From Parcubacteria group bacterium RIFCSPLOWO2_01_FULL_48_18 (GTDB taxonomy: Bacteria; Patescibacteriota; Minisyncoccia; UBA6257; WO2-01-48-18): 51,443 nt of DNA. Shown here in pieces: positions 17,801 through 26,330 of the stretch. The translations under genes were made by a program, and so were the position numbers. The DNA is taken from the NCBI GenBank assembly GCA_001824435.1, contig MHXH01000021.1, positions 1 through 51,443 on the forward strand, given 5' to 3'. Under the pieces are notes generated by a model. The model was not told where the DNA came from, did not search any database, and saw only the letters and a list, made by a program, of their open reading frames with translations. Numbering within the stretch: the first letter of the stretch is position 1; every line of letters starts with the position of its first letter.

Positions 17801-19245
17801 GGAGCAGTAACTTTCACCGGCGTAATTACCTGAGTCATTAGGAACGAAGCAGCGTTGCTTGTGCCGTTTACGTTTGTCACTGAAACCGAACAGCTCTTGC
17901 CTGCCCCACATGAACTTTGGGGAACGGCAAAGGTTAAACTTTTACCGTCGCTTGAAGAAAGACCGGTTACGGCGTTATTCACTCCGGCAAAGTTAACCGA
18001 GTTTCCGGTTGAAGTAAAGCCGCTGCCCGCAATTGTCACATTTGCGCCCACGGGGCCAAACGAAGGAGTAAACGAAGTGACAACCGGAGGAGGCGGAATA
18101 AATGCGGCGCAGCCCGGATCTTTAAGATCAATAAACCCATCATTGTCGTTATCAAGGCCGTCAGAGCAAAGCGCTTGGGTGTCCTCGGTTGGAGGAGGCG
18201 GCGGAGACGGAGGTGGAGGCGGAGGCGGCGGAAGAGGCGCCGGCACAAATGCCGCGCAATCCGAATCTTTTAAATCAATAAATCCGTCGTTGTCGTTATC
18301 AAGACCGTCGGAACAAAGCGCTTGAGTATCCTCGGTTGGAGGAGGCGGCGGAGGCGGAAGAGGCTCAATAGGAACTAATGCGGCCGCGAGTTTAAACGGC
18401 CGCGCATTGCTAATGCCGTTTTTGTTTAAAACTTTTAACGGGCAAGCCTGACCGACTACACAGGGGGTGTCGCTCGGAAGAATAAAACTAATCTCCGTAC
18501 CGCCCTGATCTGAAACAAGGCCAGTAACAATCGTCTTGCCGCGAACAAAAATTGCATTATCTTCATCGGCAAATCCCCTGCCGAAGAGCGTGACTTTAAC
18601 TCCCTGATCTCCGGAATCCGGAGTAACCTCAAGCAATTTCGGCGGACGTTTTCTCGCAATCTCAATCATCATCCGATTCATAACCTCCTTGGTTTTTCCG
18701 TCAATCTCTCCGCGAACCGGCAGATTTATTTTTTCTTGAAATCGTTTTATTGCTTCCTCTGTCGCATTACCGTAATAACCTGTAACCAATTTTTCAGGAT
18801 AGAGGCCTGGGAAGTTCGCTAAAAATTCTTGGACGGTTTTCACATCTTCACCGCTTGCGCCTTTCGCAATCGCATTTCTCACTTCTAATCCTGCAGCAAC
18901 TGCTGATGCGGGAACAGTCGGAGCCTTAGCTTGAGGCGGCAGCTGTGGCGCCGGAACCTGAACTTGAATTGGCGCTTGCGGTTCAATAACTTCCTGTGGA
19001 ATATGACCTCTGGCGCGCCCCGCCTCTTCAGGTTTTCCGACATCCTCGGGCCTACCGGTTTCACCCGGCGCGCCTGTTTCCGGATGAGGCGGAGGTCCAA
19101 CTTGCTCCTCCACGGCCGGAGCTTGAGCCTGCTCCGGTAGTTCAACCGGGGGCTTGTTATTATTTGCAACTAAAAGCGCCGCGGCAACGCCGACAGCGCC
19201 CAGAAGAATCCATATTTTTGCTCTTCCTAAATCTTTATTCATCAC
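14845..19245 (-). CDS. Giant multidomain surface protein (PG-binding, IPT/TIG, MopE-like repeats)
   Basis: 1466 residues. Residues 10-28 form an N-terminal membrane anchor; 31-112 are rich in Pro, Glu and Gly; about 117-195 is a peptidoglycan-binding-1-like domain (GASGEDVKTVQEFL, YYGNATEEAIKRFQEKINLP). About 203-287 and 388-475 are IPT/TIG-like domains. Between them two proline runs frame two near-identical units with CSDGLDNDNDGFIDLKD (about 311 and 360), which resemble MopE/EF-hand-like metal-binding repeats. From about 478 on, several repeated beta domains start with VKVTAPNGGETLVQG- or PNGGEYMTMGSTMTICWE-type motifs (Ser/Thr-rich GPI-anchored-like, PF10342-like). It is probably a wall-anchored adhesin or sheath protein; partners unknown. 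Expressed with the 170-residue protein behind it. Confidence 0.85.
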   Translation of the reverse strand: MMNKDLGRAKIWILLGAVGVAAALLVANNNKPPVELPEQAQAPAVEEQVGPPPHPETGAPGETGRPEDVGKPEEAGRARGHIPQEVIEPQAPIQVQVPAPQLPPQAKAPTVPASAVAAGLEVRNAIAKGASGEDVKTVQEFLANFPGLYPEKLVTGYYGNATEEAIKRFQEKINLPVRGEIDGKTKEVMNRMMIEIARKRPPKLLEVTPDSGDQGVKVTLFGRGFADEDNAIFVRGKTIVTGLVSDQGGTEISFILPSDTPCVVGQACPLKVLNKNGISNARPFKLAAALVPIEPLPPPPPPPTEDTQALCSDGLDNDNDGFIDLKDSDCAAFVPAPLPPPPPPPPSPPPPPTEDTQALCSDGLDNDNDGFIDLKDPGCAAFIPPPPVVTSFTPSFGPVGANVTIAGSGFTSTGNSVNFAGVNNAVTGLSSSDGKSLTFAVPQSSCGAGKSCSVSVTNVNGTSNAASFLMTQVITPVKVTAPNGGETLVQGLTNTISWTGGTDRVHLLLMSGEAASGVDPRDFIVGWISTSSLPDGSYKWDFRKVCNLEATLCSQVNPGDYKILALSEDEFGFLNLWDDVFSKAGNWDVGDGVFKLLPEASIKLYIPNGGEYMTMGSTMTICWETYNLPSKTVTITLMKGGVAYRTVNANYVQDAETGAYVLGWTIPNDLAAGSDYTIKINDATVTQISDTSDRPFTIVARPTYIRVYRPTGTDVWVKTYQDFVNHGNVYWYGSNLPSQAVNINLLKGGVFYRNLASNVPQKYWWSGQIYSTGGFSTDTPVFADIPDGNDYTVEVTDASDPSIKGVSPAPFKIVSMPDYITTRVRLLDHFTKTPFANQTSSLYDGATYRIVRTDANGEFSFTATTSQLLSKGYAYFSVSPNCYESKSVNLYRDRYGLYTYASMFPFAGPYRYYRVYSGDNNLGDLPFWQMSRFDIAADTPVKASAYFRDPQTGRAEYELWPYRFQTVNQWLRLPVALDIWGRIEDFAENVGYSPYLNLPAGTCPVPRVLSYFDGKVEWQPYRLELRPPYVYTTVGRGVRQTAYATAGSPPYVWQNTYGALPPELNLGSSGLLSGTTTAPGLYEATVKATDAKGVSNAGRLYGQVRNSDGTIPPYIRVTYPYTRLQYYQGGSLYIDFNSYKMANKTVSIELRKAGQFYRSISSNYVISTSTVSVDRQTYIYGDTAYSWYRWLIPYDVPIGTDYSVRIFDAANSAVYGESEPFWIISGAGAYWGAWGNSYYQNLNFYYATSNIVNTQAFKLYEKKPGDADFRLAASFNDIHLCTAYSSGWTSGIWRLRLSSGCTGATGMWQISGPYAPSSQYPVGAYEYYVTFVSKSGVESAPLARLRMHNLEKVKILTPTSSTSPTLTSNPMIRWTVPSDWPSGIDKNFTILVRGIAGGVYRYIYIWTLVGPWDETGFRQYAGSELDLTQKYSLDVWAGMSVFDPTLQSRVSYVAMDEATQTFWINP
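18101..18359. repeat. Tandem 147-bp coding repeat (MopE-like units)
   Basis: Segments starting at 18101 and 18248 are strongly alike over about 110 bases and are offset by exactly 147 bases (49 codons). Each codes for TEDTQALCSDGLDNDNDGF and the rest of the unit. High nucleotide identity points to recent duplication or gene conversion. Confidence 0.8.
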
Positions 19246-19282
19246 AGAGCTATACCATCATTATATCTCTAAGAAGCAAACG

Positions 19283-19375
19283 GTGGCAACAACAACTTAT
19301 ACACAGAAGGATTCGGTTGTCTTAGAAAAAGATGGCAACCATTACTCTTTATACGACATTCCCGCGCCAGCGTGA
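19283..19375 (+). CDS. Candidate 30-residue small protein
   Basis: GTG start, reading MATTTYTQKDSVVLEKDGNH and then YSLYDIPAPA before TGA. Composition looks protein-like, and the stop is followed by CGTGAGG-CAAG-CCCCACG (one mismatch) and AAGATTTTT, a possible terminator. It sits divergently to the giant surface gene. No clear ribosome binding site, no family recognised. Confidence 0.35.
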   Translation: MATTTYTQKDSVVLEKDGNHYSLYDIPAPA

Positions 19376-19436
19376 GGCAAGCCCCACGAAGATTTTTGAG
19401 AGATGATTGCGGCGGCCGTCCGATAGGTTCGAAAGC

Positions 19437-19472
19437 CAAAAAAAAGAGGCCAGTTGCTTGACGCAATTGGCC
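19437..19472 (-). terminator. Terminator after aldehyde dehydrogenase
   Basis: Minus strand GGCCAATTGC-GTCAA-GCAACTGGCC (one G-U pair) followed by TCTTTTTTTT. Lies 53 bases past the stop codon. Confidence 0.75.
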
Positions 19473-19525
19473 GGCGAAATGAATCGGTGAATCTCCAGGT
19501 ACCATGGGCGTAGGTCCGTGGAGCT

Positions 19526-20899
19526 TCATTTATTCCTGGCAACTACCTTCATCTGCGTCACTTCATGGAACCCATATTTTCCGTGCTCCCGGCCGATGCC
19601 GGATTCCTTATACCCGCCAAACGGGTTCCAGGGCGTGGTGTAATTCGTGCCGTTTATACTCACCATGCCAGACTGGATCAGGCGAGCCACCCTTGCGGCC
19701 CTTTCCTTGTCTCCGGTATAGACATATGACCCGAGACCGTAGGCGGTCTGATTAGCCAGCTCGACAGCCTCGTCTTCGGAACCGAATCTCATCACGGGCA
19801 ACACCGGCCCAAACACTTCTTCATTCCAAACCATCATATCTTTCGAAATGTTTGTCAGCACCGTTGGCTGGAAGAACGCGCCGTTTAATTCCTCTTCCAG
19901 CGAATTGCCGCCGGTAACCGTGGACGCTCCTTTATTTTTGGCATCCTCAACCTGCCGAACCAATAAATCGAGCTGGCGCTTAGCTACCAACGGTCCGAGT
20001 TCGGTAGTTTCTTCTTCGGCCGCTCCGATCTTCCTGGCCGCAAAAACAGAAACCACTTTCTCAACTACCTCGTCAAAAATGTTCTCATGCACGATCAACC
20101 GCTTCAAGCCATCGCAATATTGACCGGCATTGGCCAGCCGGAACTCGCAAACGCTTCTTACGGCCGAATCAATATCGACGTCGTCGAAGATCAATCCGGG
20201 AGCCGAACCGCCCAACTCCATGACGGCTTTGATAAACTTTTTCGCGGCCGCTTCGTATAGAATTTTTCCGGTTCTACAACTCCCGACGAAATGGATAAGG
20301 TCAATGTCTTCTTCTATCAGAATCTGCCCGACTGTGCCGTCGCCATAAATCTCCGCAAAAACTCCTTCCGGCAAATGCCGCAACAGAACGTCCTCAATGA
20401 ATTTACCGCTCAATGGGCATTCCTCGGAATGCTTAAGGGTCACGGCGTTGCCGGCAATCAGGCTCTGGAAACTGCTCCAAACAAAATTGAGAAACGGGTA
20501 ATTCCAGGGAATGATGACTCCCGCCACACCGATGGATTCGCGAAACACCTGATGGATTTCATTTTCGCTCTCAAAGGTCGTTTCTGGGTTCAAGTATCTC
20601 TCTGCGTTATCAAGATACCAATTAGCGAAATCAAGCGTCCCGTCATAATCAACCATGGCCTCCCTGATGGGCATGCCCATCTCCCTAGATTCCAAAAGAG
20701 CAAATTCGGACTTCCTGGCCGCAAATTCCTCGACAGCTTTACGCAACAACCGAACCCGCTCGCCAATTCCCAGATTGTTCCATGCTTTTTGCCCGTTACG
20801 CAACAGTTCAAGTTTCCTTCTGATTTCGCGGGGGCTCGAAACATCAACCTGTCCCAGAACCGCATAATTTGATGGGTTAATGGACTTTAAAACAGCCAT
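19526..20899 (-). CDS. NAD(P)-dependent aldehyde dehydrogenase (semialdehyde type)
   Basis: 457 residues. Oxidises an aldehyde to a carboxylate. PWNYP (catalytic Asn region), VGSCRTGKIL (nucleotide binding), ELGGSAPGLIFDDVDID with the general-base Glu, NAGQYCDGLKR with the catalytic Cys, and EEVFGPVLPVMRF are all in place. It is most like succinate/aminoadipate semialdehyde dehydrogenases of about 455 residues. ATG 20899 has GGAGG seven bases upstream. Together with the next two genes it could complete oxidation of an amino-acid semialdehyde. Confidence 0.92.
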   Translation of the reverse strand: MAVLKSINPSNYAVLGQVDVSSPREIRRKLELLRNGQKAWNNLGIGERVRLLRKAVEEFAARKSEFALLESREMGMPIREAMVDYDGTLDFANWYLDNAERYLNPETTFESENEIHQVFRESIGVAGVIIPWNYPFLNFVWSSFQSLIAGNAVTLKHSEECPLSGKFIEDVLLRHLPEGVFAEIYGDGTVGQILIEEDIDLIHFVGSCRTGKILYEAAAKKFIKAVMELGGSAPGLIFDDVDIDSAVRSVCEFRLANAGQYCDGLKRLIVHENIFDEVVEKVVSVFAARKIGAAEEETTELGPLVAKRQLDLLVRQVEDAKNKGASTVTGGNSLEEELNGAFFQPTVLTNISKDMMVWNEEVFGPVLPVMRFGSEDEAVELANQTAYGLGSYVYTGDKERAARVARLIQSGMVSINGTNYTTPWNPFGGYKESGIGREHGKYGFHEVTQMKVVARNK

Positions 20900-21029
20900 G
20901 TCCAATCCTCCCTATGATGAAGTAATCTCTCCTTGTGACGAACCAATCAAATTATATACAAGCACGGAAAATCACGCAAGGCCGACGATTTTACCACGAC
21001 TCGGCAATTTTGACCTAACCGGATTTAAG

Positions 21030-21064
21030 AAAAAAATAGGGCGGCTGTCGTTTCGACAGCCGCC
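21030..21064 (-). terminator. Terminator between saccharopine-DH-like and aldehyde dehydrogenase genes
   Basis: Minus strand GGCGGCTGTCG-AAA-CGACAGCCGCC (perfect 11-bp stem) followed by CTATTTTTTT. It shows that the two genes are separate transcripts or that read-through is limited. Confidence 0.8.
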
Positions 21065-21095
21065 GGGCTTAGATGCCGATGAAGAAAAATTTTAC

Positions 21096-21200
21096 CACCA
21101 CACCCAGAATGTCACGGACGTAAGCCCGTGGATGAATGGGTAAACGTTAGTCGCAAAGTGTATCAGAGACTGCCACACCCGTAAGGGTGTGGTAGTTTAC
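21096..21200. repeat. Twin hairpins with GTAA loops, IS200/IS605-end-like
   Basis: Two hairpins share the loop GTAA: CACGGAC-GTAA-GCCCGTG (21113-21130, one mismatch) and CCACACCC-GTAA-GGGTGTGG (21173-21192), the second followed by TAGTTTAC. Subterminal hairpins of this kind, ending in a G-TTTAC-like tail, resemble the right ends and guide-RNA scaffolds of IS200/IS605-type elements. No TnpA or TnpB gene is near, so at best it is a remnant. Confidence 0.3.
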
Positions 21201-21214
21201 TGGTTCCGTCTGCA

Positions 21215-22309
21215 TCAGGGATTTATGGCGCCAGATTCCGATATCTGCATCCCGCGCTTCTTCAATTCTGCCAAAAACGGCTGAACAGGAATGGCTATTT
21301 CCGGAGGCAGGACGCCACGTTCTTGAATGACGCCGTCGGCGATCATCTGGGCCGCAATAGATGGCGGAGAGGCAGTATCAATGTCGCCTGCGCCCGCTTG
21401 CCATTCAAGCTTCGGCATCGCATGACAGTCAACAATTAAATCATCGACTATCACCCGCGACACCTCGTAATCGTTTGGCTGCGCCGAAACCGCCACCAGT
21501 TTTTGGAATTGCGCCATTGTCCAGCCAATCCTGAGGCGCTCCATCACTTCTCTCACTAATTCTGGCCTGAAGCTGACTTTAAAATCGCAGTACCGAAGCC
21601 CTTGTTTTCTGAAACTAATCGGCAACGTGGCGATTTCGCTGTGGCGCGTCCGGAGGGTCCAAATTTTTCCCACCGGTTCCGGAAATTCCGTCAGTTCCCA
21701 ACCGCTTCGCGGAACGGTCTGGAAAAATTTCCCGTCGCGGAAAATCCATGGCTTAAGCGTCAATTCCTCAATGACGGTTTGCGCCGAATAAGAGAACTGC
21801 AATTCTTTTCCGGATTGGCCGCCGAAATCAACCAAGCCGACGCGGATTTTTATCGAACGCGCCTTCCCCAATTTACCAACGGCATAAGCGGCCAGCACGT
21901 TCGTAATCCCCGGAGAACAGCCGATGCCGATAATAGCGGTCAGGCCGGCGTTTTCAAACTTACCGTTCAACCGCAGCTGTTTGCGAGTCCAGGAGAACAA
22001 CCCGCCGAGATCGACATAGTGAACGTTAGCCGATAAAGACGCTCTCATCACCGCCAAGTTAAAATTGTGCTGAAGACAGTTGATGGCTACCGCTTGCCCG
22101 CAAAGCGCATTCGCCAACTTTTCAGGCTCGCGTGCGTCAACGAACCCGGCTGTAACTCGCGGATCGTTAAATGATTCGGCCAGCGATCGGGCCAGGGATT
22201 CTCTATGGTCGGCAATCACGATGTGGTTACCGCTATGCGATTCGAACAAATCGCGCACAACTATTCTTCCGATGGTGCCTACACCGCCCAACACTATGAA
22301 ACGGCGCAT
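21215..22309 (-). CDS. Saccharopine dehydrogenase-like oxidoreductase
   Basis: 364 residues. Rossmann start (MRRFIVLGGVGTIGRIVVRDL), VAINCLQHNFNLAVMRASLSANVHYVDLGG and IGIGCSPGITNVLAAYAVGKLG are typical of the saccharopine dehydrogenase/lysine 6-dehydrogenase family. The reaction is NAD(P)-dependent conversion at an amino group. AAGGAGG lies five bases before ATG 22309, so the longer frame to 22357 is not used. Divergent from the aminotransferase. Substrate not certain: lysine, saccharopine or another carboxy-amino acid. Confidence 0.85.
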   Translation of the reverse strand: MRRFIVLGGVGTIGRIVVRDLFESHSGNHIVIADHRESLARSLAESFNDPRVTAGFVDAREPEKLANALCGQAVAINCLQHNFNLAVMRASLSANVHYVDLGGLFSWTRKQLRLNGKFENAGLTAIIGIGCSPGITNVLAAYAVGKLGKARSIKIRVGLVDFGGQSGKELQFSYSAQTVIEELTLKPWIFRDGKFFQTVPRSGWELTEFPEPVGKIWTLRTRHSEIATLPISFRKQGLRYCDFKVSFRPELVREVMERLRIGWTMAQFQKLVAVSAQPNDYEVSRVIVDDLIVDCHAMPKLEWQAGAGDIDTASPPSIAAQMIADGVIQERGVLPPEIAIPVQPFLAELKKRGMQISESGAINP

Positions 22310-22461
22310 AAAACCTCCTTTTCGAAGTCCTACTACTAGGTTTATCTCTTTCGGCAACCTTGGTCAAGGCATGTGCCCGTATCTCTGTACGCGCCCCTCG
22401 ACGTTCTCCTTGTAATCTAATATGCTTAAGTTAGCGATTTGCTCTTGAAAAAGGTGTCAAT

Positions 22462-23907
22462 ATGAACAATGCCAGAAACCGGATTGCCAACTCCGATCTT
22501 TTTCAGAAAGTGGAAAAAATACCTCGCAGCATCAAGGAAGACCGCTATGCCTGCACCACCATTATCGATCCAGGCCTGGTATGGCTGGACGGCAAGGGAT
22601 CGCGTATCATCGTTTTGGACAAGGGGCAGCGCCGATCGCTGATCGACTCTTCCGCCGGGGTAAGCACCAAAAATCTCGGCTACGGAAACGAACGGATCAA
22701 AAAAGTCATACGGCAGGTTCTGCTGAAGCAAAAAGACGTCTTCGGCTATCCGCATCATGACATGGAAAACGACTACGCGCTTGATCTTGCCTGGGTGCTG
22801 TCCGAATTAACGCCTATTAAGGCGGAACGCGAAGTCGTCTTTGCCAATTCCGGCACCGAAGGAATCGAGGCGACCATAAAGCTTTGCTGCAATGCCCGGG
22901 CCAAATCTTCGGGACAAAGCCGGCGCCGTAAAGATTTCATCGCCTGCTACGGCGCTTTCCATGGACGCACGTTAGGCGCGCTGTCTCTGACTTGTTCTAA
23001 GCCAGTTCAGCGCGAGAATTATCCGGTAAACGCCTTTACCAATTATCACATTCATTTCCCCGCAAAACACCCGTTTTTTGTCTATGATGACTGGGGAGAT
23101 ATCCAATATGTGGATTACACTCCCAACGAGTACATAGAGGAAGTGAAGCGGGCTTGCCGCAAGGGTAAAATCGACATTGATTCCGTTAACGCCGTGGTTT
23201 TCGAACTAATCCAAGGGGAGGGAGGAGTTAACGTTGCCTCCAGAGAGGCGCTGCAGGACCTCGTCGGATTTTTTAAGAGTCACGGAATCTATATTGTAAT
23301 CGACGAGATTCAGACAGGCCTAGGACGGACGGGGAAACTTTTCGCCTTCGAGCATTTTAATATTGATCCGGATGTTGTCGTGCTTTCCAAATCTTTAGCT
23401 CACGGATTTCCGTTCAGCGCGGTTATCTACGACTCCAAACTAGGTTGGACGGAGAAGGGTCAACAGTCCTCAACCTTTTCCGGTTCCCCTCTCGGTTCCG
23501 CCATCGCGCTGGAAGTACTCTCGCAGCTCTTGTCTCAAAATCTGCCTCAACGGGCTTACGACTTAGGAGAGAGAGTGCTGGGACCGGCCCTGCGTACCAT
23601 GGCCCAAGACTATTCGGAAGTCATACACAATGTCAGGGGTATGGGACTGATGCATGGAATCGAGTTTTGGAACCCGCATACGAGAAAACCGGCGCGGCTG
23701 TTCCGGAACGAGGTGATCCTTCAAGCCCGGAAGCGCGGCGTCTTATTTCTCGACGCCGGAATCTCGGCAATTCGCATCACTCCGCCACTGACCATTGACA
23801 GCAACGGAGAGGGTCAGCATAAACGCGGTAACGAACTTGGCGCCATCATCGACGTGTTGACGGAAAGCATCCGCGCAACGCGGCGAAAAATGAAACGTAT
23901 TCAGTAA
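22462..23907 (+). CDS. Class III PLP-dependent aminotransferase
   Basis: 481 residues, fold type I. FANSGTEGIEATIKL (phosphate-binding), GAFHGRTLGALSLT, VFELIQGEGGVNVAS, IVIDEIQTGLGRTGKLFAFEHFNIDPDVVVLSKSLAHGFP (Asp for the pyridine nitrogen and the Schiff-base lysine in LSKSL) are intact. Related to GABA/ornithine/lysine aminotransferases; N-terminal extension of about 40 residues. Makes a semialdehyde that the nearby aldehyde dehydrogenase could oxidise. Confidence 0.92.
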   Translation: MNNARNRIANSDLFQKVEKIPRSIKEDRYACTTIIDPGLVWLDGKGSRIIVLDKGQRRSLIDSSAGVSTKNLGYGNERIKKVIRQVLLKQKDVFGYPHHDMENDYALDLAWVLSELTPIKAEREVVFANSGTEGIEATIKLCCNARAKSSGQSRRRKDFIACYGAFHGRTLGALSLTCSKPVQRENYPVNAFTNYHIHFPAKHPFFVYDDWGDIQYVDYTPNEYIEEVKRACRKGKIDIDSVNAVVFELIQGEGGVNVASREALQDLVGFFKSHGIYIVIDEIQTGLGRTGKLFAFEHFNIDPDVVVLSKSLAHGFPFSAVIYDSKLGWTEKGQQSSTFSGSPLGSAIALEVLSQLLSQNLPQRAYDLGERVLGPALRTMAQDYSEVIHNVRGMGLMHGIEFWNPHTRKPARLFRNEVILQARKRGVLFLDAGISAIRITPPLTIDSNGEGQHKRGNELGAIIDVLTESIRATRRKMKRIQ

Positions 23908-23917
23908 TCAAATTCAT

Positions 23918-23944
23918 CCCCGAGCTTACGCTCGGGGTCTTCTT
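23918..23944 (+). terminator. Terminator after aminotransferase
   Basis: CCCCGAGC-TTAC-GCTCGGGG followed by TCTTCTTT, 11 bases after the stop codon. Confidence 0.85.
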
Positions 23945-23955
23945 TGGACAAACAA

Positions 23956-23984
23956 TAAAAAAGCCTAGGCAATATACGCCTAGG
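23956..23984 (-). terminator. Terminator overlapping the stop codon of the 743-residue gene
   Basis: Minus strand CCTAGGC-GTATATT-GCCTAGG followed by CTTTTTT. The first arm includes the TAG stop (23980-23982), so the hairpin begins inside the coding region. Confidence 0.7.
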
Positions 23985-26208
23985 TTATTTTTGTATCAGC
24001 TTCCTCTTCCAAAACAGGAGCCTCGCTCTCAAGTGTCGCTAGAATGTCGTTGTTATCGAGCGGATTCTCCGGAGGAGCCGCGAAGTACGCGACCTCGCTT
24101 GCATAGACCCGGCTTGGGCCGTCTGGTTTCTTGAGCGCCCAAAGACGGACAAGTCCGATATGAGTATCCACGTCTTTCAGTTTGCTATCCTCAAATTGAG
24201 TACCACTAAGCACAGTGCCCGCCTGATGGCCGACTTGTTGGCCAAGACCCGGCTTCCACTCGTTAACTGAAACGCCGACGTGGAAGTTCGCAACAAGCAC
24301 CGCCTGACAATCTCGTGCAGAAACCATGTTCATGCACTTTTGCAAACGAATAGTAACAGTATCCGTCCTGGCGAGCGACGGATGGAACATATGTACATTC
24401 AAGCCCGTTTCCGGCAACGTGAAACGGTTGCAGATCTGGAGATGCTCACGAACCATCTGTCGAAGACCAATTTCAAAGTAGAGCCTGTAACGTGTCCAGA
24501 TGAGGTTTCGAATACTGTGGGTAACAAGGTCTACAAGCCGATCATAGAACTTCTCGAGCGGATCGACGCCTTCGTTTTTCGGCCAATCATCGTGATTTCC
24601 GATCTTGATCTTAACCAGGAGGAGCGCTTTTGAAACAAAATTGCGGAGTTCCTCTTGCGAAATATATTCGCGGGGCTCTTTCTTTGCCGCGTTGGCGTTT
24701 TCCACAGCTGTATCCATTACTGCCACAAACCGAGCGCGGAAAACCTTCAGAATGAACCGAGAGAAAAGCCAGGCCGCATGTTTTTCCTGACGGGTATAAT
24801 TCATGCCGCCATACACCTCGTCGCGAAGCATAAGCCGGTGATACAGCCCTACGATGAGGTCGCCGAGCGCTGCAACAACCGTGACGTTTTCCTGCAAAAT
24901 AATCTCCGGAAAGCGATTCAGGAAGAAATTACGGGCAAGACGAGGATGCCCGGCATGGAGACACCCGAATGTCGCAATCGTCTCAGTCGCGAGTTTTTCT
25001 TTCGCGGGAAAATTGTGTCGAAGTTCTTCCCGTAAGTACTTCGGGGCAAAATCGAGGCGGCCGGATGCTTTATCAAGCACCATACGATTCTTAAAATGAT
25101 CAAGGATGGCATCGAAGGCTTCCTTGGCCCGCGTTTTCGATATCTGCAGAAAGGTAGACGCCATGCCGATGGTAACCCCGCCACGCTGCTTTACGAGTTC
25201 AACAATTCGCTGTTCATCAGGACCGCATTCCGAAGGAATACGAATGGAATCCCGCTCATGCGTAGTGGCATCTTTCAGATTGAATGTCCGCGGAAGAATC
25301 GTGCCATCGGCGCGAACTTCCACCATCACAACGCCGATCTGGTTCTCGGAAGTTCCTACGTCGCGGATCTTGTGAAGATCCGGAAGCGAAATGTAAGGAC
25401 GCCTGGCTTCCCCGCCTTGAGGTTTATACATGCTCGAACCGACGCAACCGATTACGTAGAGATCCGGGTAGTCGCTGCCGGGAATCTCAATACTCGTAAC
25501 TTTAATGCTGTCTTCCACCTCGCGAGTCACGGGCGTCGAGTAATACTTGCCACGCCACGGCGCTTTATGCGCGCAGCGGACAAGAATAGTCTTACCCGTA
25601 CGCTTCAAAGGAAAAATCCGCTCGTTTTCTCCCCAATACTGGATATCGCCCCGGAGCTCCGTAAGGCGCGTCGCGATGTCCTTACCGATCTCGCCATCGT
25701 AGTAGCTCGACGTGATGACGAATATCTTCTTCGGCTTCTTTTTGCCGCCGGTGAGCTCTGGGATCACGCTGGCAATCTTTTCTGCCCATTTATCCACGAT
25801 ATCAGACCATGCCTCGGCTTTAACCTCCGCCACTTTTTCTTTCGTCAACGGCTTCTTCTTTTTTGATCTTCGATGACTATCGCGTTCTTCTTCAAGCGCC
25901 GCGCGGAAATGCTCCTCAAACTCGGCCTGGACGACCTTCCGTTCAATGATGCCGCCACCGACAATAACCGTATGTGCATCCCACTCATCGAGAAGGCCGA
26001 AACCAAGCTGGACAAGACCCTTGCGGTAACCGGAACTGGCAAAGTACGGCCGCGAAACAAATCCAATTCGGTCAAAGTCGGGTTTTTCGCCAGTCGATAT
26101 TTCAGGAATTGCCTGATCATCTTGGGACGAAACATCAACAGATTGAACAGTCGCAACCTCTATGGGTTTTTCATCACTAATCGCATCTTCATTCATCGCG
26201 CAGTCCAT
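23980..26208 (-). CDS. Tandem metallophosphoesterase-like protein with winged helix
   Basis: 742 residues, not assigned to a known family. The C-terminal half has calcineurin-type motifs in order: FGCLHAGHP (DxH box with Asp replaced by Cys), AALGDLIVG, IGNHDDW, ANFHVG and GHQAG. The middle (about 325-375) looks like a winged helix (QRIVELVKQRGGVTIGMASTFLQISKTRAKEAF). The N-terminal part shows an eroded echo of the same order (FVSRPYFASSG, VIVGGGII, VITSSYYDG, VIGCVGSSMYKP), which I take as a second, inactive phosphoesterase fold. ATG 26208 has AAAGGAG upstream. It follows the proteasome genes but is separated by a terminator. Function unknown; a nuclease-like or phosphatase role is only a guess. 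Confidence 0.72.
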   Translation of the reverse strand: MDCAMNEDAISDEKPIEVATVQSVDVSSQDDQAIPEISTGEKPDFDRIGFVSRPYFASSGYRKGLVQLGFGLLDEWDAHTVIVGGGIIERKVVQAEFEEHFRAALEEERDSHRRSKKKKPLTKEKVAEVKAEAWSDIVDKWAEKIASVIPELTGGKKKPKKIFVITSSYYDGEIGKDIATRLTELRGDIQYWGENERIFPLKRTGKTILVRCAHKAPWRGKYYSTPVTREVEDSIKVTSIEIPGSDYPDLYVIGCVGSSMYKPQGGEARRPYISLPDLHKIRDVGTSENQIGVVMVEVRADGTILPRTFNLKDATTHERDSIRIPSECGPDEQRIVELVKQRGGVTIGMASTFLQISKTRAKEAFDAILDHFKNRMVLDKASGRLDFAPKYLREELRHNFPAKEKLATETIATFGCLHAGHPRLARNFFLNRFPEIILQENVTVVAALGDLIVGLYHRLMLRDEVYGGMNYTRQEKHAAWLFSRFILKVFRARFVAVMDTAVENANAAKKEPREYISQEELRNFVSKALLLVKIKIGNHDDWPKNEGVDPLEKFYDRLVDLVTHSIRNLIWTRYRLYFEIGLRQMVREHLQICNRFTLPETGLNVHMFHPSLARTDTVTIRLQKCMNMVSARDCQAVLVANFHVGVSVNEWKPGLGQQVGHQAGTVLSGTQFEDSKLKDVDTHIGLVRLWALKKPDGPSRVYASEVAYFAAPPENPLDNNDILATLESEAPVLEEEADTKIT

Positions 26209-26287
26209 CACGTACTCCTTTGTCGGTTGTCGAATTCCTACTTACTAATATAAATGAAAGGCGGTTGCTGTCAATAGAGTTTATTAA

Positions 26288-26318
26288 CAAAAAAGGCGGT
26301 TGCGCAATAACAACCGCC
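26288..26318 (-). terminator. Terminator after prcA
   Basis: Minus strand GGCGGTTG-TTATTGCG-CAACCGCC followed by TTTTTT, 13 bases past the prcA stop codon. Confidence 0.85.
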
Positions 26319-26330
26319 GTATGCATCGCA

